NCBI GenBank assembly: GCA_015067025.1
Contig: SVNC01000011.1
Coordinates: 1-64,000, forward strand
Direction: 5' to 3'
Length of the DNA: 64,000 bases
Source: Oscillospiraceae bacterium
GTDB lineage: Bacteria; Bacillota; Clostridia; Oscillospirales; Ruminococcaceae
Below are positions 51,253 to 60,193 of this stretch, one piece after another. The translations under genes and the position numbers were made by a program. The notes under the pieces are model-generated. The model was not told the origin of the DNA and searched no databases. It saw nothing but the letters and a program-made list of their open reading frames with translations. Every line of letters begins with the position of its first letter. Positions within the stretch are counted from its first letter, which is position 1.

Positions 51253-52230
51253 TTGAATTATATAGAAATCGGCGGAATAAAAATCGAAAGAACCGCAACG
51301 CTTGCTCCTATGGCGTCAGTTGCCGACAAAGCGATGCGTGTTATGTGTAAACGCTTTGGCGCGGCAATGCTGACAGGAGAAATGGCAAGCTCAAAAGGGC
51401 TATGCTACAGCGACAGAAAAACCCACGAATTACTTACTGTAACCGATGAAGAAAGACCGATGGCTATTCAGTTATTCGGCTCAGAAAGTGAATTTTTTGC
51501 AAAGGCGGCAATAATAGCTGCCGAATACCATCCCGATTTTATAGATATAAACTGCGGTTGCCCCGTACCTAAGGTTGCAGGAAACGGAGCAGGCTCTGCT
51601 CTTATGAAGACGCCTAAGGTGATAGGAGAAATAGTAGCGGCAATTAAATCAGTTACGGATATCCCCGTCACAGTAAAGATCCGCAAGGGCTGGGATGAAA
51701 ATTCCGTAAACGCCGTTGATGCGGCAAAATACGCTGAAGAGGCAGGTGCATCTGCAATAGCGGTACACGGCAGAACAAAAAATCAGATGTATTCAGGAAA
51801 AGCCGACCTTGATATAATAAAAGCGGTAAAAGAAGCGGTAAGCGTTCCTGTTATAGGCAACGGTGATGTAGACGGTGCTTTATCCTGCAAGCATATGTAT
51901 GATTACACAGGCTGCGATCTTGTAATGGTAGGTAGAGCCGCCTGTGGCAGACCCTGGATATTCAAGGAAATAAAACACTACTTTGAAACAGGTGAGATAC
52001 TCCCCTCTCCCGACACAAATACCCGTCTTGAAATTATGGAAGAGCATATAAAGCTCCTTTGTCTTGACAAGGGCGAATATATAGGAATGAAGGAAGCGAG
52101 AAAACACACAGCCTGGTATTTAAAGGGCTGGCAGGGTGCGGCAAGATACAGAAATCTCTGCGGATCGCTTTCTACTATGGAAGATTTCTATGAACTGTTA
52201 AAAACAATACGAAGCGAACAGAACATATGA
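51253..52230 (+). CDS. dusB: tRNA-dihydrouridine synthase
   Basis: A 325-residue FMN enzyme reducing uridines in the tRNA D-loop. LAPMASVADKAMR at the N-terminus, FIDINCGCPVPKVAGNGAGSAL with the catalytic Cys, and AVHGRTKNQMYSG in the barrel fit the DusB type; the C-terminal helical domain is complete. AAAGGA abuts an ATG at 51244 but is 9 nt from the TTG at 51253, so TTG is preferred; the protein would be 3 residues longer otherwise. Confidence 0.9.
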   Translation: MNYIEIGGIKIERTATLAPMASVADKAMRVMCKRFGAAMLTGEMASSKGLCYSDRKTHELLTVTDEERPMAIQLFGSESEFFAKAAIIAAEYHPDFIDINCGCPVPKVAGNGAGSALMKTPKVIGEIVAAIKSVTDIPVTVKIRKGWDENSVNAVDAAKYAEEAGASAIAVHGRTKNQMYSGKADLDIIKAVKEAVSVPVIGNGDVDGALSCKHMYDYTGCDLVMVGRAACGRPWIFKEIKHYFETGEILPSPDTNTRLEIMEEHIKLLCLDKGEYIGMKEARKHTAWYLKGWQGAARYRNLCGSLSTMEDFYELLKTIRSEQNI

Positions 52231-52248
52231 AAAGCGAAAGTGAGGAAT

Positions 52249-53292
52249 ATGAAAAGATTTATAAAATTTACAGCAGTAACGCTTATAGCCACACTTTTAC
52301 TTTCGGGTTGTCAACAGATAATGCTGATCCCCGGTAAGACCACAGCCCCCGAAGAGTCGGTTACAGAGCAGTCCTCTTCCTACGTGGAAGAAGTCGTAAA
52401 GGATTTCCCTGTTATCTTAAATGACACCGAAATAACAAAAGCTGTGGAAACTGTAATTTCGCTGACCCCTGCCTATACGGAAATTCTTTACGAAATGGGC
52501 TATGGTAACAGTCTTGTAGGCGTTTGTGATTACTGCGATTATCCCGAGGCGGTCTCCTCCGTACAGACGGTTGGAAGCAGTACCGCACCGGATATATCAA
52601 AGATAACGTCCATAAAGCCCGATCTTGTAATAACTGCCACCCCCCTCATAACAAAGGACAGGATCGCAATAGAAGCTAAGGGAATAAAAATTCTTACTAT
52701 AAGCTCACCCAAAACCCTTCAGGAGTTTCAGAACGTATACAAATTTATCGGACTTGCCTTTGAAGGTCTTCTGCACGGAGAGGATAAAGGAATAAGCTCC
52801 TATAAAGCAATACAGAACAAAATAAACGACGCGACAAAAGCCCCGAAAAAAAGCTTTGTATACGTTTCTCCTACAATGGCGTTAGCCGGTGGAGATACCT
52901 TTGAGCATAACGTTCTTTCTCTCTTTGGTGAAAACAAGGCAGAGAAAAACAAAGGCTATGCCGATCCTACAGAGGAGTTGCTGGAAAATCAGCCTGAGAT
53001 AATATTCTTAAGCGACAGATTTGAACTTGCCGATATTGAAGAACACGAAATATTCTCACAGCTTGATGCAGTAACAAACGGCAACGTCATAATCGTAGAA
53101 AGTATATACTTTGAGCGTCCTACAGCAAGGATAACAAAGTTATTTACTCACATAGCGGACAATATAAAAGCTACCCACGAGGGTCTAAGTAATAACTCTT
53201 CATCCGATGAAACGGAAAGTGAAGAAGGTGTGGAAGAAAGCACCGACGAAGAGGCTGATGAAACCTACGATGATGAGTATTACGAGGAATGA
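52249..53292 (+). CDS. BtuF-like substrate-binding lipoprotein
   Basis: 347 residues. Lipoprotein signal with lipobox LLSGC, then the helical-backbone metal/cofactor-receptor fold: VISLTPAYTEILYEMGYGNSLVGV, IKPDLVITATPL and LLENQPEIIFLSDRF are typical of B12/heme/siderophore-binding proteins. The last 40 residues are almost purely Ser/Asp/Glu. No permease or ATPase genes are adjacent, so the partner transporter is elsewhere or the role has changed. GAGG sits 3 nt before the ATG at 52249; a GTG 9 bases upstream lacks a site. Confidence 0.75.
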   Translation: MKRFIKFTAVTLIATLLLSGCQQIMLIPGKTTAPEESVTEQSSSYVEEVVKDFPVILNDTEITKAVETVISLTPAYTEILYEMGYGNSLVGVCDYCDYPEAVSSVQTVGSSTAPDISKITSIKPDLVITATPLITKDRIAIEAKGIKILTISSPKTLQEFQNVYKFIGLAFEGLLHGEDKGISSYKAIQNKINDATKAPKKSFVYVSPTMALAGGDTFEHNVLSLFGENKAEKNKGYADPTEELLENQPEIIFLSDRFELADIEEHEIFSQLDAVTNGNVIIVESIYFERPTARITKLFTHIADNIKATHEGLSNNSSSDETESEEGVEESTDEEADETYDDEYYEE

Positions 53293-53333
53293 TTTAAGAA
53301 ACAGTAAAAGAGGTCGGCAAAGCTTACTTTGTA

Positions 53334-53362
53334 TTGACTTTTATGTCAAAAAACGCTATAAT
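53334..53362 (+). promoter_or_regulatory. Promoter of the alaS operon
   Basis: TTGACT (53334-53339), 17 bp, TATAAT (53357-53362), 64 bp before the ATG. No T-box leader is present in the short gap. Confidence 0.78.
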
Positions 53363-53425
53363 TAAAAGGATGCGTTATTTAAGAAAAATTTTAAATTTTT
53401 ATAAAACGGAAGGACAACAAAAACT

Positions 53426-56053
53426 ATGAAATGGACCGGATTAAACGATTTAAGAGAAAGCTATCTCAGCTTCTTTGAAAGCAAGGATCATCTGCGTATG
53501 GCATCTGCTCCCCTCGTACCTCAGGGCGACAATTCTATTTTGCTTATAAACGCAGGTATGACTCCTTTAAAAAAATACTTCCAGGGTATTGAAGAACCCC
53601 CCAGACACAGAGTAACGACTTGTCAGAAGTGTATCCGTACCCCCGATATTGAAAACGTAGGTAAGACAGCACGTCACGGCACGTATTTCGAAATGCTCGG
53701 TAACTTCTCCTTTGGTGATTACTTCAAGCACGAGGCTATTGCGTGGGCGTGGGAATACCTCACAAAGACTCTTGAAATTCCCGAGGACAAACTCTGGGTA
53801 ACAATCTACGAGGAAGACGACGAGGCAGGCGAAATCTGGGCTACAGAAGTCGGCGTACCCCGTGACAGAATTATAAAGCTCGGCAAAAAGGACAACTTCT
53901 GGGAGCACGGTAGCGGTCCCTGCGGTCCCTGCTCTGAAATCCACTACGACAGAGGCGAAAAGTACGGCCCCTTTGAGAGCTTTGAACAGGCAAGCGATTG
54001 CGACAGAATCATCGAAATCTGGAACAACGTATTTACCCAGTTCGATAACGACGGCAAGGGCAACTACACACAGCTTGCAACAAAGAACATAGATACAGGT
54101 ATGGGTCTTGAGAGACTTGCTTGTGTAATGCAGGATGTGGACAACCTCTTTGAAGTTGACACTATCCAGAACATTATGAAGAAGATCTGCTCAATCGCAA
54201 ACGTAACGTACAAGGAAAATGAAAACTCAGATATCTCTATCCGTGTTATTACAGACCATATCCGTTCTACAACCTTTATGGTAGGCGACGGCGTACGTCC
54301 TTCAAACGAAGGCAGAGGTTACGTTCTTCGCAGACTTTTAAGAAGAGCCGCAAGACACGGCAGACTTCTCGGTGTAAACAAACCCTTCCTTTATGAAGTA
54401 TGCGATACAGTTATAGACGAAAACCTCACAGCATATCCTGAGCTTGCCGAAAAGAGAGAATATATCAAGAAGGTTATAAGAACCGAAGAAGAAAGCTTTG
54501 CCAAGACTGTAGACAAGGGTATGCAGATACTCGGCGAATACATCGAAGAGCTTAAGGGCACAGAAAATCCCGTACTCAGCGGTGACAAGGTATTCAAGCT
54601 CCACGACACCTACGGCTTCCCTCTTGACCTTACAAGAGAGATCCTTCAGGAAAAGAATATCGGTATAGACGAAGAAAAGTTCTATGAACTTATGAATCAG
54701 CAGAAGGCTAACGCAAGAGCAAACCAGGCGTTCAAGGGCGGTTGGGACGAAGCGACTGCTACAGCACTTAATGTATTTACAACAACCTTTGTGGGCTACA
54801 CAGAGCTTACTGCAGAAACAAAAATTCTCGCTATGATAAAGAATGGCGAAGTATGCGACAGCATCAGCGAAGGCGAAGAAGCTACAGTAGTTATCGAAAC
54901 CGTCCCCTTCTATGCTGAAAGCGGTGGTCAGGTAGGCGACTGCGGTACAATTCTTTCAGGAGATAACGTAATGCAGGTCGTTGATACAAAGAAGACTGCA
55001 GCAGGTCAGTACATTTTAAGCTGTATCGTAGAAAGCGGAAGCTTCTACGTAAACGACGCAGTTACCGCAAGCGTTGACAAAGCTAAGCGTATGGCAACAG
55101 CAAGAAATCACACCTGTGCTCACCTTTTACAGTCCGCGTTAAGAACTGTTTTAGGCGATCACGTACATCAGGCAGGTTCTTACGTAGATCCCTACAGATG
55201 CCGCTTTGACTTCAGCCACTTCAGTGCAGTTACTGCTGAAGAGATCGAAAAGATCGAAGCTATCGTAAACGATGCTATACTTATGGGTATCCCCGTAATT
55301 ACAGAAGAACTTCCTATAGAAGAAGCACGCAAGAAGGGTGCTATGGCATTATTCGGCGAAAAATACGGCGACGTTGTAAGAGTTGTTCAGGCAGGCGATA
55401 TCTCTACAGAATTCTGCGGCGGTACACACCTTGACAACACTGCAAAGGCAGGTCTTTTCAAGATCGTTTCCGAATCATCCGTTGCATCAGGGGTAAGAAG
55501 AATCGAAGCTGTAACAGGCTTTAACGTTCTCTCTGAATACAACAAGGCAAAGGAAGTTATCGCTTCTGCAGCTCAGACCTTAAAGGTTGCAAATCCTGCC
55601 GCTCTTTTACAGAAGTGCGAAAGCATAATGGCAGAAATGCACACGATGCAGGGCGAAATCGACAGACTCAACTCCGTTATTTCAGCAAGTCAGCTTAAAG
55701 AACTCGGTGACAGCAAGGAAGTGAACGGAATAAAGCTTATCAATGCTACACTTTCAGGTGTTACAGGCGACAATCTCCGTAAGGCAGGCGACGAAATCAA
55801 GAATAATAACGAATCCTTCATTGCTTTACTTGCAGGTACTGCTGACGGCAAGGGTAATTTCCTGTGCATATGCAGTAAGGAGGCTATCGAAAAGGGAGCA
55901 AATGCCGGTAAGATAGTAAAGGAAATCGCCGCAATTGCCGGCGGCAAGGGTGGTGGACGTCCCGACAGTGCTATGGCAGGTATTGCTGATTTGAGCAAGA
56001 TCGATGAAGCACTTGCCGCTCTTGAAGGTATCGTTTCAGGTATGATAGGCTGA
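53426..56053 (+). CDS. alaS: Alanyl-tRNA synthetase
   Basis: An 875-residue class II synthetase charging tRNA-Ala. The aminoacylation domain begins with the LRESYLSFFESKDH block; the editing domain has HTCAHLL and FCGGTHLDNT, which supply the zinc ligands; and the C-Ala domain ends with GGRPDSAMAGI. Length is normal. It opens a seven-gene, tightly spaced plus-strand operon running to 62814. Confidence 0.97.
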   Translation: MKWTGLNDLRESYLSFFESKDHLRMASAPLVPQGDNSILLINAGMTPLKKYFQGIEEPPRHRVTTCQKCIRTPDIENVGKTARHGTYFEMLGNFSFGDYFKHEAIAWAWEYLTKTLEIPEDKLWVTIYEEDDEAGEIWATEVGVPRDRIIKLGKKDNFWEHGSGPCGPCSEIHYDRGEKYGPFESFEQASDCDRIIEIWNNVFTQFDNDGKGNYTQLATKNIDTGMGLERLACVMQDVDNLFEVDTIQNIMKKICSIANVTYKENENSDISIRVITDHIRSTTFMVGDGVRPSNEGRGYVLRRLLRRAARHGRLLGVNKPFLYEVCDTVIDENLTAYPELAEKREYIKKVIRTEEESFAKTVDKGMQILGEYIEELKGTENPVLSGDKVFKLHDTYGFPLDLTREILQEKNIGIDEEKFYELMNQQKANARANQAFKGGWDEATATALNVFTTTFVGYTELTAETKILAMIKNGEVCDSISEGEEATVVIETVPFYAESGGQVGDCGTILSGDNVMQVVDTKKTAAGQYILSCIVESGSFYVNDAVTASVDKAKRMATARNHTCAHLLQSALRTVLGDHVHQAGSYVDPYRCRFDFSHFSAVTAEEIEKIEAIVNDAILMGIPVITEELPIEEARKKGAMALFGEKYGDVVRVVQAGDISTEFCGGTHLDNTAKAGLFKIVSESSVASGVRRIEAVTGFNVLSEYNKAKEVIASAAQTLKVANPAALLQKCESIMAEMHTMQGEIDRLNSVISASQLKELGDSKEVNGIKLINATLSGVTGDNLRKAGDEIKNNNESFIALLAGTADGKGNFLCICSKEAIEKGANAGKIVKEIAAIAGGKGGGRPDSAMAGIADLSKIDEALAALEGIVSGMIG

Positions 56054-56071
56054 TTTAAGGAGATTAACAAT

Positions 56072-56410
56072 ATGGATTGCATTTTTTGTAAGATAATAAA
56101 GGGTGAGATCCCTTCAGAAAAGGTTTATGAAAGTGAAAACGTAATCGCCTTCAAGGATATAAATCCTATGGCTCCCGTTCACATTCTTATAATTCCCAAA
56201 ACACATATTGAAGGTGCTAATGCACTTGACAAGGATAATGTAGCTGTCGTAAGTGAAATTATGTTAGCGGCTCGTCAGATTGCCGAATCCTTTAACCTTG
56301 AAAACGGTTGGAGAATCGTTACCAACGTTGGCGAAGACGGCGGTCAGACGGTAAAGCACCTGCATTTCCACTTACTTGGCGGTAAAAAGTTAAGCATCGA
56401 ATTAGCATAA
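56072..56410 (+). CDS. HIT family hydrolase (HinT-like)
   Basis: 112 residues. The His triad HLHFHLLGG (His96, His98, His100) and the CIFCKIIKGEIPSEKVYE start with a Cys3/Cys6 zinc pair mark the HinT branch, which hydrolyses purine nucleoside phosphoramidates and aminoacyl-adenylates. Being directly after alaS, clearing aminoacyl-AMP by-products is a plausible but unproven role. Confidence 0.9.
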   Translation: MDCIFCKIIKGEIPSEKVYESENVIAFKDINPMAPVHILIIPKTHIEGANALDKDNVAVVSEIMLAARQIAESFNLENGWRIVTNVGEDGGQTVKHLHFHLLGGKKLSIELA

Positions 56411-56424
56411 CAAAGGAAAAGATT

Positions 56425-58521
56425 ATGATGAGGCAGAGGTTAGCAGTTATCGGATTTTCATATTTATTTGGTCTGCTCCTTGCCTCTGTTTTTCTTTATG
56501 TAAAGTTCGCTCCTCAGCTTATCACCATATTGCTTGTATTCAACAGCTTTATGGCGATAGTTTTTCTTAAGAACAAGCCCTTTACCTATATTATAATTCC
56601 TGTAACGATTGCATTTATCACCTACAGTCTTTACGCAACCGTGCTTGAAGCGGAGATAAAAAGCATAACAGACGGCAGGGCATATCTTATAGAGGGTGTT
56701 ATCACGGAAAAAGAAGGTATCGGTAACGACATTGCGATATATACCATTCATTCCGACACTGCAGATTTTATCATGTATGCCGAAGACACAGATACTACTG
56801 TAGGAGATAAGCTTACCTTCGGTTGCAGCTTTTCCCTGCTTGAAAATTCCGCTCCCTTTAAATCGGCAGATTATTATCTGTCAAAAGGGATAAGACTGCG
56901 TGGTACGTTAAAATCCGACATCACGGTAGAAAAGAACGAAGAATGGAACTTATTCACAGAGCTTTATAAATACAGAGAAAAACTGGCAGGAGAATTCTCT
57001 TATCTGTACCCTGACAACGGTTCTGCTATGATGAAAGGCATATTTTTAGGCGATAAGTCAGGCTTTTCAGGTTATGAAAGCTACTGTATAAAAGCGGCAG
57101 GTGTAGCACATCTTACTGCGGTATCAGGTATGCACCTTACCCTTATAGTATCGATCTTAGCATCTCTTCTTAAGATGACAAGATTATCGGTATTGCCAAG
57201 AACGAATATCATCGTAATAATCCTATTTATACTGTGCTTTATGGTCTTTTTCGGGCTTACGGCATCTGTCACAAGGTCAGGAATTATGCTGATAATTCAC
57301 TATATGGCAGGCTTTTTCTACAGAAAAGGTGCGTGTATGAATTCTCTTGGTACTGCGATACTTATAATCTGTCTTTCAAACCCTCTTGCCTGTCACGATG
57401 CAGGGTTTATGTTGTCTGTTGCAACAACTATAGGTGCAGGAGAAATCGCTCCGAAGGTTTCCAAACATCTCACCGACAAATACGAAAGGCTGCCCGTGAG
57501 ACTTACAGACTGCGTTTGTTGCAGTGTGTTTTCTTCACTTATGGGTCTGCCTTTATCACTTATATATTTCAATATGTTTTCTCTTTACGGTGTGATAGTA
57601 TCAATAATCACTGTGCCCGTCTTTACAGTAGCACTTGGCTTTATGCTGATATATGCACTGACAGGCGGATTTTTAAACGTATTGCTTATTCCCGCTCATT
57701 ACTGCTGTAAAATGATGATGGAGCTTTTTATTTTCGTTGCAAATCTTCCCTACTCACATTACCATTACAGTTCTCCCGTTACTGCATACATAATGCTTGG
57801 TGCTATCGTGATAGCTGTATGCTTGGTGATTCTTGTAAAAAAGAATAAAGGATTTTCCGTTCTTATGTCACTTTGCTTTACCATTTTGATTTATACAGGC
57901 TTTATAGCAATAGACAAACGGATAGAAAGCAAATACATGAGAATAACTCCCGGAAGCGACGGAGAAAACGGTTATGTACTTATAAGCACGCCCGATTACT
58001 GCGGTGCAGTTATAACGGGAGGCGGAGACTACGTATGCACAGGACTGCTCACGCTTATGATGGGTGAAAACAAACGGCATCTTGACTTTTTAAGAATAAC
58101 CGAAAATTCCACAAATTCTCTCAAAATGGCAAGTGATATGTACAGCGATATCTGTGATGTCGTTATACTTGATAAAAAAGATAAATATTTAGCGGATAAT
58201 CTGTTACTGTTTCAGGGCTGTGAAGTTTATGAGACCTACACTATAAACAAAGCATCATCAGATATATCCTTTGATAAAGATAATACGACAATGACCTTCG
58301 ACGGTTACTGTGTAAATATTTCAGATATCACAAAAGCCGCCGATGATAAAATAAATATATGCTACGGTTATATTAAAGCTGAGCCATATAGTGATACAAT
58401 ACTGTTCCTTATAGATAAAAAGCAGAAGGAATTAACCGATAATTGTACTGCTCTTTATTATACGGAAACATCCATAACCGCTACACAAGGCGGTATTGTA
58501 ATAAACAAAAAGCATATTTAA
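56425..58521 (+). CDS. comEC: ComEC/Rec2-type DNA channel protein
   Basis: 698 residues. An N-terminal membrane pair and DUF4131-like soluble domain (about 1-190) are followed by the competence domain (about 195-480) with HLTAVSGMHLTLIVSIL and eight or so membrane helices. The C-terminal region (about 490-698) has the outline of the metallo-beta-lactamase domain, but the HxHxDH metal motif is absent. It probably forms the DNA uptake channel without its own nuclease. Located directly before holA, an arrangement common in Firmicutes. Confidence 0.85.
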   Translation: MMRQRLAVIGFSYLFGLLLASVFLYVKFAPQLITILLVFNSFMAIVFLKNKPFTYIIIPVTIAFITYSLYATVLEAEIKSITDGRAYLIEGVITEKEGIGNDIAIYTIHSDTADFIMYAEDTDTTVGDKLTFGCSFSLLENSAPFKSADYYLSKGIRLRGTLKSDITVEKNEEWNLFTELYKYREKLAGEFSYLYPDNGSAMMKGIFLGDKSGFSGYESYCIKAAGVAHLTAVSGMHLTLIVSILASLLKMTRLSVLPRTNIIVIILFILCFMVFFGLTASVTRSGIMLIIHYMAGFFYRKGACMNSLGTAILIICLSNPLACHDAGFMLSVATTIGAGEIAPKVSKHLTDKYERLPVRLTDCVCCSVFSSLMGLPLSLIYFNMFSLYGVIVSIITVPVFTVALGFMLIYALTGGFLNVLLIPAHYCCKMMMELFIFVANLPYSHYHYSSPVTAYIMLGAIVIAVCLVILVKKNKGFSVLMSLCFTILIYTGFIAIDKRIESKYMRITPGSDGENGYVLISTPDYCGAVITGGGDYVCTGLLTLMMGENKRHLDFLRITENSTNSLKMASDMYSDICDVVILDKKDKYLADNLLLFQGCEVYETYTINKASSDISFDKDNTTMTFDGYCVNISDITKAADDKINICYGYIKAEPYSDTILFLIDKKQKELTDNCTALYYTETSITATQGGIVINKKHI

Positions 58522-58533
58522 GGAGGGATTTAA

Positions 58534-59580
58534 ATGAAAACTACCGAAGAAAAATTAGCTACCGATTTAAAAAGCGGAGTTTTATCACAGCTTTACTATT
58601 TCTATGGTGAAGAAGTATTTCTCACCGAGATGTACGTAAACAAGGTGCTTGATAAGGTCATCGGTAAAAATCACGACGATATCAACGTGATAAGATTAAA
58701 CGGTACTTTTTCTATCGATACTCTTTATGACAGCGTAGAAAGCCTCCCTATGTTTGCTGAAAGCAAAGCAGTCGTTATAAACGACCTTGATTTAGATAAA
58801 TATTCCGATGAAGACAGCGACAAAATAGCTGAAATACTTGAAAACATTCCTCCCGAATGTACAGTTATCGTATATCTGACAGGTATTACTCCCTCAGGCG
58901 GAAAAAAGAATAGGAACAAAAGCTACATCACAAAACTTACAAAACAAAAAAACTGCTCACTTTGTGAATTTACTCAGCTTGACGCAAATAAGATCGCCGA
59001 GCTTGTAATAAAAAAAGCCGCTAAAAACGGCTGTGTGATATCAAGAGCAAACGCACTTTATCTTGTTAATTCAAATCTTTGTAATCTTACCCTTTGCTCT
59101 ATAGAAACCGAAAAGCTCTGCTGTTACAGACAAAGCGGAGAAATAACAAAAGAAGATATAGACGCCCTTACAGTAAAACAGCTTGATACGAGCATCTACG
59201 CTTTATCAAACGCTATCACAAAGGGTAATAAAAAAGAAGCTCTTTTGATACTTGACGATCTCTTTGCCCAGAGAATAGAGCCTATCGCAATACTTGCCGC
59301 CCTTTCATCAAATTATCTTGATTTTTACAGAGCGGCAGTAGCAAGGGATAACAGTGTCACACCCGGGCAATGCACAGAGGATTTTGCTTACGCTAAAAAC
59401 CGTGCTTTCGTTGTATCAAAGGCATTCAACGCTGTAGCAAGACTCAGCCCCGAGTATATAAGAAAAGCTATAAAAATACTCTTTGACGCTGATATGAAGC
59501 TTAAAACGACCTCGATAAACGGAAGAATGGTGCTCCAGCAGACAGTCGTTATGCTTTTTGACACCCAAAACACATTCTGA
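58534..59580 (+). CDS. holA: DNA polymerase III subunit delta
   Basis: A 348-residue clamp-loader subunit that opens the beta sliding clamp. YYFYGEEVFLTEMYVNKVL at the N-terminus, the Rossmann-like first half and IYALSNAITKGNKKEALLILDDLF in the helical half are typical. The usual YQAFVVSKAF-like end motif is seen as AKNRAFVVSKAF. Twelve nt after comEC. The neighbouring rpsT, often found next to holA, is not present. Confidence 0.9.
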   Translation: MKTTEEKLATDLKSGVLSQLYYFYGEEVFLTEMYVNKVLDKVIGKNHDDINVIRLNGTFSIDTLYDSVESLPMFAESKAVVINDLDLDKYSDEDSDKIAEILENIPPECTVIVYLTGITPSGGKKNRNKSYITKLTKQKNCSLCEFTQLDANKIAELVIKKAAKNGCVISRANALYLVNSNLCNLTLCSIETEKLCCYRQSGEITKEDIDALTVKQLDTSIYALSNAITKGNKKEALLILDDLFAQRIEPIAILAALSSNYLDFYRAAVARDNSVTPGQCTEDFAYAKNRAFVVSKAFNAVARLSPEYIRKAIKILFDADMKLKTTSINGRMVLQQTVVMLFDTQNTF

Positions 59581-59596
59581 CAAAGGAATAATTATT

Positions 59597-60190
59597 GTGA
59601 TAAGATTAAAGCAGGCTGTAATAGTAGAAGGAAAATATGACAAAATAAAATTAAGCTCGCTGCTTGACGCAGTCATTATAACTACTGACGGCTTCGGTAT
59701 TTTCAAAGATAAGGAAAAGCTTTCTCTTATAAGGGCTCTTGCAAAAAGCTCCGGTCTTGTGATACTTACCGACAGCGACAGTGCAGGCTTCAGGATAAGA
59801 AGCCACATCAAGGGATGCATTACCGAAGGTGAAATAATAAACGTTTTTGTGCCTCAGATAAAGGGCAAAGAAAAACGCAAGGAAAAGCCCTCAGCAGAAG
59901 GACTGCTCGGCGTTGAAGGAATAGATGCCGATATACTGAGAAAAGCACTTTCCGATGCAGGCGTAATGAGCAAAAACAGTAACAGAGAGGATTTTCTTGA
60001 CAGAGCAAGGCTAATGGATGACGGACTTATCGGAAAAGAAAATTCATCTGTTATGAGGGCTATGCTTTTAAAGGAGCTTGGTCTACCCGATCTTGTAAAC
60101 ACAGCTACAATGCTTGAAATAATAAACCGTCTTTACGACGAGCAAACTTACAATAAAGCTATATCAAAAATAAACAATGGAAGGAATTAA
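59597..60190 (+). CDS. TOPRIM domain protein (RNase M5-like)
   Basis: 197 residues. A TOPRIM domain at the N-terminus with Glu in VIVEGKYDKIKL (8-19) and the DxD pair in ILTDSDSAGFRIR (about 54-66), followed by a DUF4093-like C-terminal part with GLLGVEGIDADILRKAL. This matches RNase M5, which matures 5S rRNA, though M5 has a slightly different TOPRIM spacing. The start is GTG at 59597, 9 nt after AAAGGA; a longer frame overlaps holA. Confidence 0.75.
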   Translation: MIRLKQAVIVEGKYDKIKLSSLLDAVIITTDGFGIFKDKEKLSLIRALAKSSGLVILTDSDSAGFRIRSHIKGCITEGEIINVFVPQIKGKEKRKEKPSAEGLLGVEGIDADILRKALSDAGVMSKNSNREDFLDRARLMDDGLIGKENSSVMRAMLLKELGLPDLVNTATMLEIINRLYDEQTYNKAISKINNGRN

Positions 60191-60193
60191 AAA

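Noticed and set aside
53293-53425. T-box leader before alaS
   Set aside because: The gap after the promoter is only about 60 nt and lacks a T-box sequence or terminator.
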